Assembly: GCA_035998495.1 (NCBI GenBank)
Contig: DASYHP010000083.1
Coordinates: 68,674 to 132,673, forward strand
DNA from: Mesorhizobium_B sp035998495
GTDB taxonomy: Bacteria > Pseudomonadota > Alphaproteobacteria > Rhizobiales > Rhizobiaceae
Length of the DNA: 64,000 nt
Reading direction: 5' to 3'
A program made the position numbers and the translations under genes. Positions 55,491 through 64,000 of the stretch are shown here, piece by piece. Positions within the stretch are counted from its first letter, which is position 1; each line of letters begins with the position of its first letter. The notes under the pieces are model-generated. The model had not been told where the DNA came from, did not search any database, and saw nothing but the letters and a program-made list of their open reading frames with translations.

Positions 55491-58169
55491 ATGAGCGGCG
55501 TCAACGAGATCCGGTCGACCTTTCTCGACTACTTCAAGAAGAACGGCCACGAGGTCGTGGCGTCGAGCCCGCTCGTGCCGCGCAACGACCCGACGCTGAT
55601 GTTCACGAACGCCGGCATGGTGCAGTTCAAGAACGTCTTCACGGGTCTGGAAAAGCGGCCTTACAGCCGTGCGGTCACCTCGCAGAAATCAGTGCGCGCG
55701 GGCGGCAAGCACAACGATCTCGACAATGTCGGCTACACCGCGCGGCACCTCACCTTCTTCGAGATGCTCGGCAACTTCTCGTTCGGCGACTATTTCAAGA
55801 ACCAAGCGATCGAGCTGGCCTGGAACCTCATCACCAAAGATTTCGGCCTGCCCAAGGAGAAGCTGCTCGTCACCGTCTATCACACCGACGACGAGGCGGC
55901 TGATCTGTGGAAGAAGATCGCCGGCTTCTCCGACGAGAAGATCATCCGCATCGCGACCTCTGACAATTTCTGGCAGATGGGCGACACCGGCCCCTGTGGC
56001 CCCTGCTCGGAAATCTTCATCGACCGGGGCGAGCACATCTTCGGCGGCCCGCCCGGCAGCCCGGACGAGGATGGCGACCGGTTCCTGGAGTTCTGGAACC
56101 TCGTCTTCATGCAGTTCGACCAGATCGAGCCCGGCAAGCGCGTGCCTTTGCCCAAGCCGTCCATCGACACCGGCATGGGCCTGGAGCGCATGGCCAGCGT
56201 GCTCCAGGGCGTGGACAGCGTCTTCGACACCGACCTGTTCCGAACCCTGATCGACGCCACGGCGTCCGCGCTGGGCCGAGGCCCAGGCGAAGACGACGCC
56301 GCCTCCTTCCGCGTCATCGCCGACCACCTGCGCTCGTCCTGCTTCCTGATCGCCGATGGCGTGCTGCCTTCGAACGAAGGCCGCGGCTATGTGCTGCGCC
56401 GCATCATGCGCCGCGCCATGCGCCACGCGCAGCTTCTGGGCAGCGCCGACCCGCTGATGTGGAAGCTGGTGCCGGCGCTCGTTCGTGAGATGGGCCAGGC
56501 CTATCCCGAGCTTGGCCGTGGTCAAGCGCTCATCACCGAAACGCTGAAGCTCGAAGAGACCAAGTTCCGCAAGACCTTGGCGCGCGGCCTTTCTCTGCTC
56601 TCGGAGGCGACGCAGGGCCTTGGCGAGGGCGACGAACTGCCGGGCGAGACGGCGTTCCGGCTCTACGACACCTACGGTTTCCCGCTCGACCTCACGCAGG
56701 ACGCGCTGCGCCAGCGCGGCGTCAAGGTCGATCTCGACGGCTTCAACGCGGCCATGGAGCGCCAGAAAGTCGAGGCGCGGGCGAACTGGACCGGATCGGG
56801 CGAAGCGGCGACGGAAACCATCTGGTTCGGCATCCGCGAGCGCACGGGTGCGACGGAGTTTTTGGGCTATGACACGGAAACGGCCGAGGGCGTGATCCAG
56901 GCGATCATCGTGGACGGCCGGGAGGTCGAGGCCGCGACGGCCGGGCAGACCGTGCGGTTCGTCACGAACCAGACCCCGTTCTACGCCGAATCCGGCGGGC
57001 AAGTCGGCGACACCGGCGAAGCGCGCGGCGAGGGCTTTCGGATCGAGGTGACGGATACCCAGAAGAAAGCGGAGGGCTTGTTCGTGCACCAGGGCCGCGT
57101 GGTCGAGGGTGAGGCGCGAACGGGCGCTGCCGTGGAGCTCAGGGTGGATCACGCCCGCCGCTCGAAGCTCCGGGCGAACCACTCGGCGACGCACCTGCTT
57201 CACGAGGCGCTGCGCGAGGTGCTGGGCGGCCACGTCGCCCAGAAGGGCTCGCTGGTCGCGCCCGACCGGCTACGCTTCGACTTCTCGCACCAGAAGCCGA
57301 TCGGACCCGACGAACTCGAAACCGTGGAGCGGATGGCGAATGGCGTCGTCGTGCAGAACAGCCCGGTGACGACCCGTCTGATGACCCCGGACGACGCGAT
57401 CGCCGAGGGCGCGATGGCGCTGTTCGGCGAAAAATATGGCGACGAGGTGCGCGTCGTCTCCATGGGCACCGCCGCGGAAGGGGAGAAGGCCGGCAAGACC
57501 TACTCGATCGAGCTCTGCGGCGGCACCCATGTCGGCGCCACCGGCGACATCGGGCTGGTGCGCGTGGTGAGCGAGAGCGCGGTGGCCGCCGGCGTGCGGC
57601 GCATCGAAGCGCTGACGGGCGAGGCCGCGCGAAAGCATCTCGATGAGCAGGAGCGGCGACTCAAGCAAGCGGCGGCGCTTCTGAAGGTCTCACCGGCCGA
57701 CGTGCCGGCGCGCGTCGAGGCGCTTGTGGAGGAGCGACGCCGGTTCGAGCGCGAGCTTGCCGAAGCGCGACGTCAGCTCGCCATGGGCGGCGGAGCCTCG
57801 GCCGGCAATGGCGGCGCGGCCCGCGAGGAGGTGGCCGGCACCGGCTTCCTTGGAAAGGTCGTGACGGGCGTCGCGCCCAAGGATTTGAAGCCGCTGGCGG
57901 ACGCGGGCAAGAAGCAGCTCGGCTCGGGCGTCGTGGTGTTCGTGGGCTCCGGCGAGGACGGCAAGGCGAGCGTGGTGGTCGGCGTGACCGAAGACCTGAC
58001 CGGCCGCTTCAGCGCCGTCGAACTCGTGCGCCAGGCCTCCGCGGCGCTGGGCGGGCAGGGCGGTGGCGGCCGGCCCGACATGGCCCAGGCCGGCGGGCCG
58101 GACGCAAGCAAGGCCGCAGCCGCCATCGATGCGGTCAAGGCGGCGCTGGCTGCCCGGCAGGCCGCTTAG
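55491..58169 (+). CDS. alaS: AlaS, alanyl-tRNA synthetase
   Basis: An 892-residue class II synthetase of normal length. Visible parts are the aminoacylation core (MSGVNEIRSTFLDYFKKNGH; FTNAGMVQFKNVFTG; RHLTFFEMLGNFSFGDYFK), the editing domain (HSATHLLHEAL with the HxxxH zinc site; ELCGGTHVGATGDIG) and the C-terminal oligomerisation domain. The recA-alaS order is shared with many Alphaproteobacteria, although here they are separated by about 1.6 kb. Confidence 0.97.
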   Translation: MSGVNEIRSTFLDYFKKNGHEVVASSPLVPRNDPTLMFTNAGMVQFKNVFTGLEKRPYSRAVTSQKSVRAGGKHNDLDNVGYTARHLTFFEMLGNFSFGDYFKNQAIELAWNLITKDFGLPKEKLLVTVYHTDDEAADLWKKIAGFSDEKIIRIATSDNFWQMGDTGPCGPCSEIFIDRGEHIFGGPPGSPDEDGDRFLEFWNLVFMQFDQIEPGKRVPLPKPSIDTGMGLERMASVLQGVDSVFDTDLFRTLIDATASALGRGPGEDDAASFRVIADHLRSSCFLIADGVLPSNEGRGYVLRRIMRRAMRHAQLLGSADPLMWKLVPALVREMGQAYPELGRGQALITETLKLEETKFRKTLARGLSLLSEATQGLGEGDELPGETAFRLYDTYGFPLDLTQDALRQRGVKVDLDGFNAAMERQKVEARANWTGSGEAATETIWFGIRERTGATEFLGYDTETAEGVIQAIIVDGREVEAATAGQTVRFVTNQTPFYAESGGQVGDTGEARGEGFRIEVTDTQKKAEGLFVHQGRVVEGEARTGAAVELRVDHARRSKLRANHSATHLLHEALREVLGGHVAQKGSLVAPDRLRFDFSHQKPIGPDELETVERMANGVVVQNSPVTTRLMTPDDAIAEGAMALFGEKYGDEVRVVSMGTAAEGEKAGKTYSIELCGGTHVGATGDIGLVRVVSESAVAAGVRRIEALTGEAARKHLDEQERRLKQAAALLKVSPADVPARVEALVEERRRFERELAEARRQLAMGGGASAGNGGAAREEVAGTGFLGKVVTGVAPKDLKPLADAGKKQLGSGVVVFVGSGEDGKASVVVGVTEDLTGRFSAVELVRQASAALGGQGGGGRPDMAQAGGPDASKAAAAIDAVKAALAARQAA

Positions 58170-58214
58170 CCGCGGCCGGGCAGGGGCGGCGGGACGACCT
58201 GCCGCTTGCGTCCG

Positions 58215-58625
58215 TCACTCGGCCACGCCGCCCGGCGGCAGTGGTTCCCTGGGTTCGTAGAGCGGGTATTCGGCCGTCCGCTCGGGATCGACGGTCAGCA
58301 CCACGATGCCACCGCCGAGCTGCACATCGGCGAGCGGCACGATGACGCCCTTGCGGTCGCCATAGGCGCCGCCGGCGAAATCCACCGCAACAGCGGTCGG
58401 CGTGCCGCCTTCGGTGCCAAGCGCTTCGGCCACCAAGCCGACCGGCGCGCCCTCGGAGCCGTTCACCGGCAGGCCTTTGAGCTGGCCGGCCTGGGTTTCC
58501 AGAACCGTCACCTGCGTCTCGGGCGCGAGCGGATAAAGGTCCGCCATGCTTTGCGCCGCCGCACTGGCGGCGAGGCCCAGGCTTGCGGCGAAGGCAAAGA
58601 GGCTCGTGCGAAAGGTGTGGCGCAT
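58215..58625 (-). CDS. Secreted PRC-barrel-like protein
   Basis: A 136-residue protein with a signal peptide (TSLFAFAASLGLAASAAAQS) and a small beta domain resembling PRC-barrel proteins (LKGLPVNGSEGAPVGLVAEA; DRKGVIVPLADVQL). Role unknown; periplasmic. Start ATG at 58625 gives a proper signal; an earlier in-frame ATG adds 14 residues. Convergent with alaS. Confidence 0.68.
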   Translation of the reverse strand: MRHTFRTSLFAFAASLGLAASAAAQSMADLYPLAPETQVTVLETQAGQLKGLPVNGSEGAPVGLVAEALGTEGGTPTAVAVDFAGGAYGDRKGVIVPLADVQLGGGIVVLTVDPERTAEYPLYEPREPLPPGGVAE

Positions 58626-58782
58626 GGGTCGGGCTCCTTTGGGCATGAGGGGCTGCAATGCAGCCACCCCCCGAAGGTTGCGGAGCGAACGCCCACATCG
58701 TGAGCTGAATTCCGGCTAGGCATGTGTGAGCTTGGCGCGGCGGACCACGCCGCCCGCCAACCGGGCGATGCGTGTTCAGCCA

Positions 58783-59406
58783 TTATTTCTGGACGCGCGC
58801 CATGGCCTCATTGTCGATCGCCGTCGCTTTCAGGAAGGCGGGCCGGTCCTTGAGCTTGGCGTGATAATCCACGAAGGCCTGACGCTTCTCGATCGAGCCA
58901 AAGTTCAATCCCCAGCCGATATGCGCTCCCACATAGACGTCGGCAGCCGTGAACTCGTCGCCGGCGACGTAGGGCGATTCTGAAACTGCGGCCTCCAATG
59001 CGTCCATCACGGACTCGAACGTGCCGTAGCCGACCATGCCCTGCTTGTCGGACGGCGGGGTAAGCCCCAGGGAGCGGTTGGTGACAGCCGCCTCCAAGGG
59101 GCCGGCGGCGAAAAACAGCCAGCGGTAGTAATCGGCGCGCCGGTCGGTCGGTGGAGCGAGCTTGCGGTCTGGAAAGGCGTCGGCGAGATAGGCGCAGATG
59201 GCGGCGCACTCCGTCACAGTCCTGCCGCGGTGAACGATGGTGGGCACCTTCCCCATCGGGTTGATCGACCTGTATCCGGGAGTTTTCATTTCTGGCCCAT
59301 ACGCCAGATATTCCGTCCGATAGGGGACGCCGACCTCCTCCAGCATCCAGCGAGCGATCCGCCCGCGCGACATGGGATTGGTGTAGAACAGGACTTCTTC
59401 CGCCAT
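58783..59406 (-). CDS. Glutathione S-transferase family protein
   Basis: A 207-residue GST. The thioredoxin-like domain begins MAEEVLFYTNPMSRGRIARW and includes the glutathione site GKVPTIVHRGRTVTECAAIC. The helical domain contains SPYVAGDEFTAADVYVGAHI. It lies 35 bases downstream of icd on the same strand. A second GST is at 41918-42529; they are not close copies. Confidence 0.88.
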   Translation of the reverse strand: MAEEVLFYTNPMSRGRIARWMLEEVGVPYRTEYLAYGPEMKTPGYRSINPMGKVPTIVHRGRTVTECAAICAYLADAFPDRKLAPPTDRRADYYRWLFFAAGPLEAAVTNRSLGLTPPSDKQGMVGYGTFESVMDALEAAVSESPYVAGDEFTAADVYVGAHIGWGLNFGSIEKRQAFVDYHAKLKDRPAFLKATAIDNEAMARVQK

Positions 59407-59441
59407 TGCCGCCGTCCCTGCAGTGTTGGGATGCGGCCCCG

Positions 59442-60656
59442 TCAGGCCGCCATGGCCTTCTGGAGGTTCTCGTCAACCTTGTCGAGGAAGCCTGTCGTGG
59501 AGAGCCAGGGCTGGTCGGGGCCGATGAGAAGCGACAGATCCTTGGTCATGTGGCCGCTCTCCACCGTGTCCACGCAGACGCGCTCGAGCGTGGCGGCGAA
59601 GCGGGCGAGTTCCTCGTTGTTGTCGAGCTTGGCGCGGTGCGCGAGGCCGCGCGTCCAAGCGAAGATCGAGGCGATGGAGTTGGTGGACGTTTCCTCGCCC
59701 TTCTGGTGCTGGCGGAAGTGGCGCGTGACCGTGCCGTGCGCAGCCTCGGCTTCGAGCACACGGCCGTCGGGCGTGGCGAGAACGGAGGTCATCAGGCCGA
59801 GCGAGCCGAAGCCTTGGGCCACCATGTCGGACTGCACGTCGCCGTCATAGTTCTTGCAGGCCCAGATGAAGCCGCCCGACCATTTCAGCGCCGACGCCAC
59901 GAGGTCGTCGATCAGGCGGTGCTCGTAGACGAGCTTCTTCTCCTTGAACTTATCCGCGAACTCGGCTTCGAAGACGCCCTGGAAGATGTCCTTGAAGCGG
60001 CCGTCATAGGCCTTGAGGATCGTGTTCTTGGTCGAGAGATAGACGGGGTAGTTGCGGCTCAGCCCATAGTTCAGGCAGGTGCGGGCGAATTCGGTGATGC
60101 TTTCGTCGGTGTTGTACATGCTGAGCGCCACGCCGCCGCCTTGGAACGCGAACACCTCGTGCTCGATGGTCTGGCCGTCCTCGCCCTCGAACCTGACCGT
60201 CAGCTTGCCCTTGCCCGGCACCTTGAAGTCGGTTGCGCGGTACTGGTCGCCGAAGGCATGGCGGCCGACGATGATGGGCTGGGTCCAGCCCGGAACGAGC
60301 CGCGGCACGTTGCGGGCGATGATGGGCTCGCGGAAGATGACGCCGCCCAGGATGTTGCGGATGGTGCCGTTGGGCGAGCGCCACATCTTCTTGAGGCCGA
60401 ACTCCTTCACCCGCGCCTCGTCGGGCGTGATGGTGGCGCATTTAACGCCCACGCCGTGCTCTTGAATCGCGTTGGCCGCATCCACCGTGACCCGGTCCTC
60501 GGTGACGTCGCGGTTCTCGACGCCGAGGTCGAAATAGAGAAGCTCGACGTCGAGATAGGGATGGATCAGCTTGTCCTTGATGAGCTGCCAGATGATGCGG
60601 GTCATCTCGTCGCCGTCGATGTCGACGACGGGGTTTTGGACCTTGATCTTCGCCAT
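59442..60656 (-). CDS. icd: NADP-dependent isocitrate dehydrogenase
   Basis: A 404-residue enzyme of the eukaryote-like NADP-IDH subfamily typical for Alphaproteobacteria. Motifs are VDIDGDEMTRIIWQLIKDKL, the substrate loop KMWRSPNGTIRNILGGVIFR, and the metal site in NYDGDVQSDMVAQGFGSLGL. It oxidises isocitrate to 2-oxoglutarate in the TCA cycle. Divergent from trmJ. Confidence 0.96.
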   Translation of the reverse strand: MAKIKVQNPVVDIDGDEMTRIIWQLIKDKLIHPYLDVELLYFDLGVENRDVTEDRVTVDAANAIQEHGVGVKCATITPDEARVKEFGLKKMWRSPNGTIRNILGGVIFREPIIARNVPRLVPGWTQPIIVGRHAFGDQYRATDFKVPGKGKLTVRFEGEDGQTIEHEVFAFQGGGVALSMYNTDESITEFARTCLNYGLSRNYPVYLSTKNTILKAYDGRFKDIFQGVFEAEFADKFKEKKLVYEHRLIDDLVASALKWSGGFIWACKNYDGDVQSDMVAQGFGSLGLMTSVLATPDGRVLEAEAAHGTVTRHFRQHQKGEETSTNSIASIFAWTRGLAHRAKLDNNEELARFAATLERVCVDTVESGHMTKDLSLLIGPDQPWLSTTGFLDKVDENLQKAMAA

Positions 60657-60833
60657 CGGGAAACGTCTCCGCCCTTGGAAGTGGACCGCGCTCCAAAGGC
60701 CGGCGCGGCCGTTGGCGGCGCTTGTAGCACAGGGTTTTCGGGGCGCAACGGGGCCGAAGGAAAGCCCCGGGCGTCAGCCCGTTCCGCCCTGACCAAATTT
60801 GTGCCAGGGAAGCGCGGGCAATCGGAACAGGCG

Positions 60834-61694
60834 ATGGACCAGGACAGAAGCGGCCAAGGCGACCCCGTGGGCGGCCCCGTAATCGTGCTCGTCGAGCCGC
60901 AGCTTGGCGAGAACATCGGCATGGTGGCGCGGGCTATGGCGAATTTCGGTCTCGGCGAGCTCAGGCTCGTGAACCCGCGCGATGGCTGGCCCAGCGAGAA
61001 GGCCCGCGCCGCGGCGAGCCGCGCCGACCATGTGGTGGACGCGGCGACCGTGTTTCCCGACCTGCGCGCAGCGGTCGCCGACCTCCACTTCGTGCTGGCC
61101 ACAACCGCGCGCGAGCGGGACAACTTCAAGCCGGTGCTGGCGCCCGTCGAGGCAGCACGTGACATGCGGGCGAGGAAGCGGGGCGGGCAGCGGGTGGGCG
61201 TGCTGTTCGGCCGCGAGCGGTTCGGCCTCTACAACGAGGAGATCGGGCTGGCGGACGCGATCGTCACCTTCCCCGTGAACCCCGCCTATGCCTCGCTCAA
61301 CATCGCCCAGGCGGTGCTGCTCATGGCCTATGAGTGGCGCAAGTCGGGGCTGGCCTTCGAAACCGAGACGAACTTTTCCGGGCCGGAGATGCGGCCGGCC
61401 ACCAGGGAGGAACTGCACGGGTTGTTCGACCACCTCGAGGCGGCGCTGGAGGCGCGGGGCTATTTCCGGCCCGCGGCCAAGAAGCCCAAGATGGTGGACA
61501 ATCTTCGCGCGGTTCTGACGCGGGCGGGTTTTTCCGAAGCCGAGCTGAAAGTGCTGCGCGGCGTGGTCGCCTCGCTCGACTATTTCTCGCCCAAGGAGCC
61601 GCGCGGCGCGGGCTATCCGGAACGGAAGGCGGCAGCCGACCGTGCGGGCGGCAGCCCGCGCGCTTCCGCTGCCGATGAGGCGAACGATGCCTGA
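60834..61694 (+). CDS. trmJ: TrmJ-type RNA methyltransferase (SpoU/TrmH family)
   Basis: A 286-residue SPOUT methyltransferase that 2'-O-methylates tRNA position 32. Motifs are VIVLVEPQLGENIGMVARAM, VLFGRERFGLYNEEIGLAD and the knot FPVNPAYASLNIAQAVLLM. The C-terminal extension (MVDNLRAVLTRAGFSEAELK) is usual for TrmJ. The start MDQDRSGQ is chosen since the frame continues far upstream antisense to icd without meaning. It overlaps murI by eight bases. Confidence 0.9.
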   Translation: MDQDRSGQGDPVGGPVIVLVEPQLGENIGMVARAMANFGLGELRLVNPRDGWPSEKARAAASRADHVVDAATVFPDLRAAVADLHFVLATTARERDNFKPVLAPVEAARDMRARKRGGQRVGVLFGRERFGLYNEEIGLADAIVTFPVNPAYASLNIAQAVLLMAYEWRKSGLAFETETNFSGPEMRPATREELHGLFDHLEAALEARGYFRPAAKKPKMVDNLRAVLTRAGFSEAELKVLRGVVASLDYFSPKEPRGAGYPERKAAADRAGGSPRASAADEANDA

Positions 61695-62481
61695 CGGCCC
61701 GATCCTGATGTTCGACTCCGGCATCGGCGGGCTGACCGTGCTGCGCGAAGCGCGCGTGCTGATGCCCGGCCGGCGCTTTGTCTATGTCGCGGACGACGCC
61801 GCCTTTCCCTATGGCGATTGGGAGGAGGAGGCGCTCAGGCGACGCATCGTGAACCTCTTTGGAGAACTCATCGCCAAGCACAAGCCGCGCCTTTGCATGA
61901 TCCCCTGCAACACGGCCTCGACGCTGGCGCTCGGCGACCTGCGCGCGGCCTTTCCCGACATGAAGTTCGTAGGCACGGTGCCGGCCATCAAGCCGGCGGC
62001 CGAGCGCACGCAGTCGGGGCTGGTCTCGGTGCTCGCCACGCCCGGCACGGTGAAGCGGCAATACACGCGCGACCTCATCACCCAATGGGCGGCGAAATGC
62101 CATGTGCGGCTCGTGGGCTCGTCCTCGCTCGCAGCCCTCGCCGAGGCCTATATGCGACACGGCTTCGTGGACGAGGAAGCGGTGCGGGCGGAGATCGCGC
62201 CTTGCTTTGTCGAGCAGGACGGGCGGCGCACCGACATCGTGGTGTTGGCCTGCACGCATTACCCGTTCCTCGCCAACCGCATGCGGAAAACCGCGCCCTG
62301 GCCGGTGGACTGGCTCGACCCGGCGGAGGCGATCGCGCGCCGGGCGATGTCGCTGCTTGACGGCGATGGCGATGGCGGAGGGGAGGGCGCGCCGGGTGAG
62401 GATGTCGCGATCTTCACCTCGGGCGGGGCGGATTTCGTGACGCGCCGGCTGATGCAGGGATTCGGGCTCGCGACAGGTTAG
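61687..62481 (+). CDS. murI: Glutamate racemase
   Basis: A 264-residue racemase that makes D-glutamate for peptidoglycan. Catalytic residues are D10 in MFDSGIGGLTVL, C74 in MIPCNTASTL and C189 in LACTHYPF. The start MPDGPILMFD at 61687 lies inside the trmJ end. Translational coupling with trmJ is likely. Confidence 0.92.
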   Translation: MPDGPILMFDSGIGGLTVLREARVLMPGRRFVYVADDAAFPYGDWEEEALRRRIVNLFGELIAKHKPRLCMIPCNTASTLALGDLRAAFPDMKFVGTVPAIKPAAERTQSGLVSVLATPGTVKRQYTRDLITQWAAKCHVRLVGSSSLAALAEAYMRHGFVDEEAVRAEIAPCFVEQDGRRTDIVVLACTHYPFLANRMRKTAPWPVDWLDPAEAIARRAMSLLDGDGDGGGEGAPGEDVAIFTSGGADFVTRRLMQGFGLATG

Positions 62482-62534
62482 CGGGAACACGCGCCGCCAG
62501 TCGGCTGTTTCCGCCCTGAACAGGGGAGGCAAGA

Positions 62535-62717
62535 ATGCCGGCGAAATCCCAGGCGCAGCAGAAGGCGGCAGGCGCGGCGCTCGCCGCCAAGCGCGGTGAG
62601 ATCAAGAAGAGCCAGCTCAAGGGTGCGTCCAAGAGCATGGTGGAATCCATGAGCGAGGACCAGCTCGAGGAGCTTGCGCACACCAAGCGCAAGAGCCTGC
62701 CGGAGAAGAGGGGCTGA
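62535..62717 (+). CDS. DUF3008 family small basic protein
   Basis: A 60-residue Lys/Ala-rich protein (MPAKSQAQQKAAGAALAAKR; SKSMVESMSEDQLEELAHTK) that matches DUF3008. Function unknown. GGGAGG precedes the ATG. It lies between murI and rpsD on the same strand. Confidence 0.85.
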   Translation: MPAKSQAQQKAAGAALAAKRGEIKKSQLKGASKSMVESMSEDQLEELAHTKRKSLPEKRG

Positions 62718-62822
62718 GGGGCAGACCGACCCCTCCGTCTTGCTCTTCGGACGATTCACCTCGATCGGGTTTCGGCAAACTCAGGAGGGGAGAGGATGGG
62801 CGCCAGGCTTGGTCCCGCCGCG

Positions 62823-62850
62823 TTGACTTTGCCCGGCTTGCCCCTTATGT
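62823..62850 (+). promoter_or_regulatory. Candidate rpsD promoter
   Basis: TTGACT, a 16-base spacer and TTATGT lie about 220 bases before the rpsD start. This is the best sigma-70-like site in the gap and would give a leader of roughly 210 bases. Confidence 0.5.
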
Positions 62851-63069
62851 CGGCGCCACGTTGGCGGCATCGTCGCCGGCGTGAAACCGACGTGTCCCGT
62901 GGATCGGCCCCGTTTGCGCGTGGGCGTGGTCCTGTCGGGTTCCGAAAGGAACCAGAGGAGGGCGCGTTTCCTCGGACCGAAACTCTGAGGTTCTCTTATG
63001 GTGGCCGATCTGTCGGTTGCCCGGTGAGGACTTCGGAGGCTTGGTCCTTAATCCTTTGAAGGAAATGCG
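62851..63069 (+). other. rpsD 5' leader with hairpins
   Basis: The gap from the DUF3008 gene to rpsD (62718-63069) has no convincing gene. The leader contains a perfect stem GGTTCC-GAAA-GGAACC (62938-62953) with a GNRA loop and further GC-rich stems. S4 is a known autoregulator in other bacteria, so a translation-control role is plausible but unproven here. AAGGA precedes the start codon. Confidence 0.45.
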
Positions 63070-63687
63070 ATGAGCAAGCGCGAATCCGCGAAATACAAAC
63101 TCGACCGCCGTCTGGGCCAGAACATCCACGGCCGGCCCAAGTCGCCCGTCAACCGCCGCGAATACGGGCCGGGCCAGCACGGCCAGCGCCGGAAGGGCAA
63201 GCTGAGCGACTTCGGCCTGCAGCTCCGCGCCAAGCAGAAGCTGAAGGGCCATTACGGCGACATCACGGAAAAGCAGTTCCGCCGCACCTATGACGAGGCC
63301 AACCGCCGCAAGGGCGACACCTCCGAGAACCTGATCGGCCTTCTGGAATCGCGCCTTGACGCGATCGTCTATCGCGCGAAGTTCGTGCCGACGATCTGGG
63401 CCGCGCGGCAGTTCGTGAACCACGGCCATGTGAACGTGAATGGCCGCCGCACCAATATCGGCTCCTACCGCTGCAAGCCCGGCGACCTGATCGAGGTGCG
63501 CGAGAAGTCCAAGCAGCTCGTGATCGTGCTCGAAGCCGTGCAGCTCGCCGAGCGCGACGTGCCGGATTACATCGAGGCCGACCACAGCAAGATGACGGCC
63601 ACCTTCGCCCGCGTGCCGGGCCTGGGCGACGTGCCCTATGCCGTGCAGATGGAACCGAACCTCGTGGTCGAGTTCTACTCGCGGTGA
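63070..63687 (+). CDS. rpsD: 30S ribosomal protein S4
   Basis: A 205-residue S4. It begins MSKRESAKYKLDRRLGQNIH and lacks the zinc-finger Cys set at the N-terminus, as in other Cys-minus alphaproteobacterial forms. The S4 RNA-binding domain is LLESRLDAIVYRAKFVPTIW, ARQFVNHGHVNVNGRRTNIG. S4 nucleates assembly of the 30S body. It stands alone with its own promoter and terminator. Confidence 0.98.
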   Translation: MSKRESAKYKLDRRLGQNIHGRPKSPVNRREYGPGQHGQRRKGKLSDFGLQLRAKQKLKGHYGDITEKQFRRTYDEANRRKGDTSENLIGLLESRLDAIVYRAKFVPTIWAARQFVNHGHVNVNGRRTNIGSYRCKPGDLIEVREKSKQLVIVLEAVQLAERDVPDYIEADHSKMTATFARVPGLGDVPYAVQMEPNLVVEFYSR

Positions 63688-63711
63688 GTTTGGCCCGCAG
63701 GACTCTTCAGG

Positions 63712-63739
63712 AAGCCGCCTTCGGGCGGCTTTCTTTTTT
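63712..63739 (+). terminator. Rho-independent terminator after rpsD
   Basis: AAGCCGCC, loop TTCG, GGCGGCTT and then TCTTTTTT, 25 bases past the rpsD stop. Confidence 0.92.
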
Positions 63740-64000
63740 GCGGGGGAATCCTGACGCCGAAATGCGGTGTTGCGCCACTTGTGCCTCAACGGCTTGACCA
63801 CATGAGGCTCCTCCGTGCCGCCTGGCGGCAAAGACGACAGGGCTTGCCCTGCCTGCGAGCATGCTTATTCATCGCCGCGCCCGGCTTGTGCCGTCCGGCC
63901 CTTGTCACAGAGCGTCCCCTCTTGTGAGGGGTTTGGACACAAACGCCTGTGGCGTTTGGTCGGGGGAAGCGGCATGCGTGGCGCTCGCCTTCCGACTGTT
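63740..64000. other. Noncoding tail of the window
   Basis: No gene or RNA is recognised between the rpsD terminator and the right edge. Several short dyads (GCCGCCTGGCGGC; GTGAGGGG words) are visible without clear meaning. Confidence 0.5.

Noticed and set aside
62796..63059. Open frame of 87 codons before rpsD
   Set aside because: Arg-rich, no family, covers the candidate promoter and leader hairpins; treated as noncoding leader.

Overview
The window is a high-GC alphaproteobacterial chromosome segment. It most likely comes from the order Hyphomicrobiales (Rhizobiales). The evidence is the acpXL-fabF2XL-fabF1XL-adh2XL-lpxXL cluster for very-long-chain lipid A acylation, a RirA-type Rrf2 iron regulator with the three-Cys pattern, an alphaproteobacterial GAAC-N7-GAAC LexA box before recA, the recA-alaS-icd order, and dispersed palindromes of the kind common in this order. 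Genus cannot be fixed from the sequence. No tRNA, rRNA or CRISPR array was seen.

Layout. 1-2.6 kb (minus): the start of a peptide-ABC binding protein, an isochorismatase-like hydrolase and an M20 peptidase. 2.7-7.8 kb (plus): an L,D-transpeptidase, then soeABC, a cytoplasmic molybdenum sulfite:quinone oxidoreductase. 8.1-13.0 kb (minus): the C28 acyl-chain cluster, which here lacks the fabZXL gene expected between acpXL and fabF2XL. 13.1-21.4 kb: a histidine phosphatase, an auxin-efflux-type carrier, gabD, an aldose epimerase, and the divergent putR/putA pair; putR has an in-frame stop where its N-terminus should be. 21.7-28.2 kb: rirA, a DUF445 protein, a phasin and a coxSLM-type (form II) molybdenum hydroxylase operon with GGCAGTA-type inverted repeats in both inner gaps.

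28.2-34.5 kb is the accessory part. It holds a two-domain glycosyltransferase, a sulfotransferase-methyltransferase fusion, small secreted or membrane proteins, a broken peptidoglycan-binding gene and a truncated, frameshifted tyrosine integrase that ends beside dusA, a known integration target. This reads as the decayed end of a dusA island carrying surface-glycan genes.

34.5-53 kb is mostly core: dusA-tauE, a frameshifted FAD oxidoreductase, an aspartic protease with a DUF1289 protein, cobT, a histidine kinase, a nuclease-GST-uracil glycosylase chain (the last interrupted by TGA), an Lrp regulator, a cation exporter, a beta-hydroxyacid dehydrogenase next to a polar amino-acid ABC importer without its ATPase, the molybdenum cofactor genes mobB, mobA and moaA, and a DUF971 protein. 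52.5-64 kb: SOS-controlled recA, an AT-richer orphan gene plus about 1 kb of repeat-bearing noncoding DNA, then alaS, icd, trmJ, murI and rpsD with a long leader.

Molybdenum links several parts: soeA and coxL are molybdoenzymes, and moaA, mobA and mobB make or modify their cofactor. Recent decay also recurs: five genes (putR, the integrase, the peptidoglycan-binding gene, the FAD oxidoreductase and the uracil-DNA glycosylase) carry a frameshift or premature stop.
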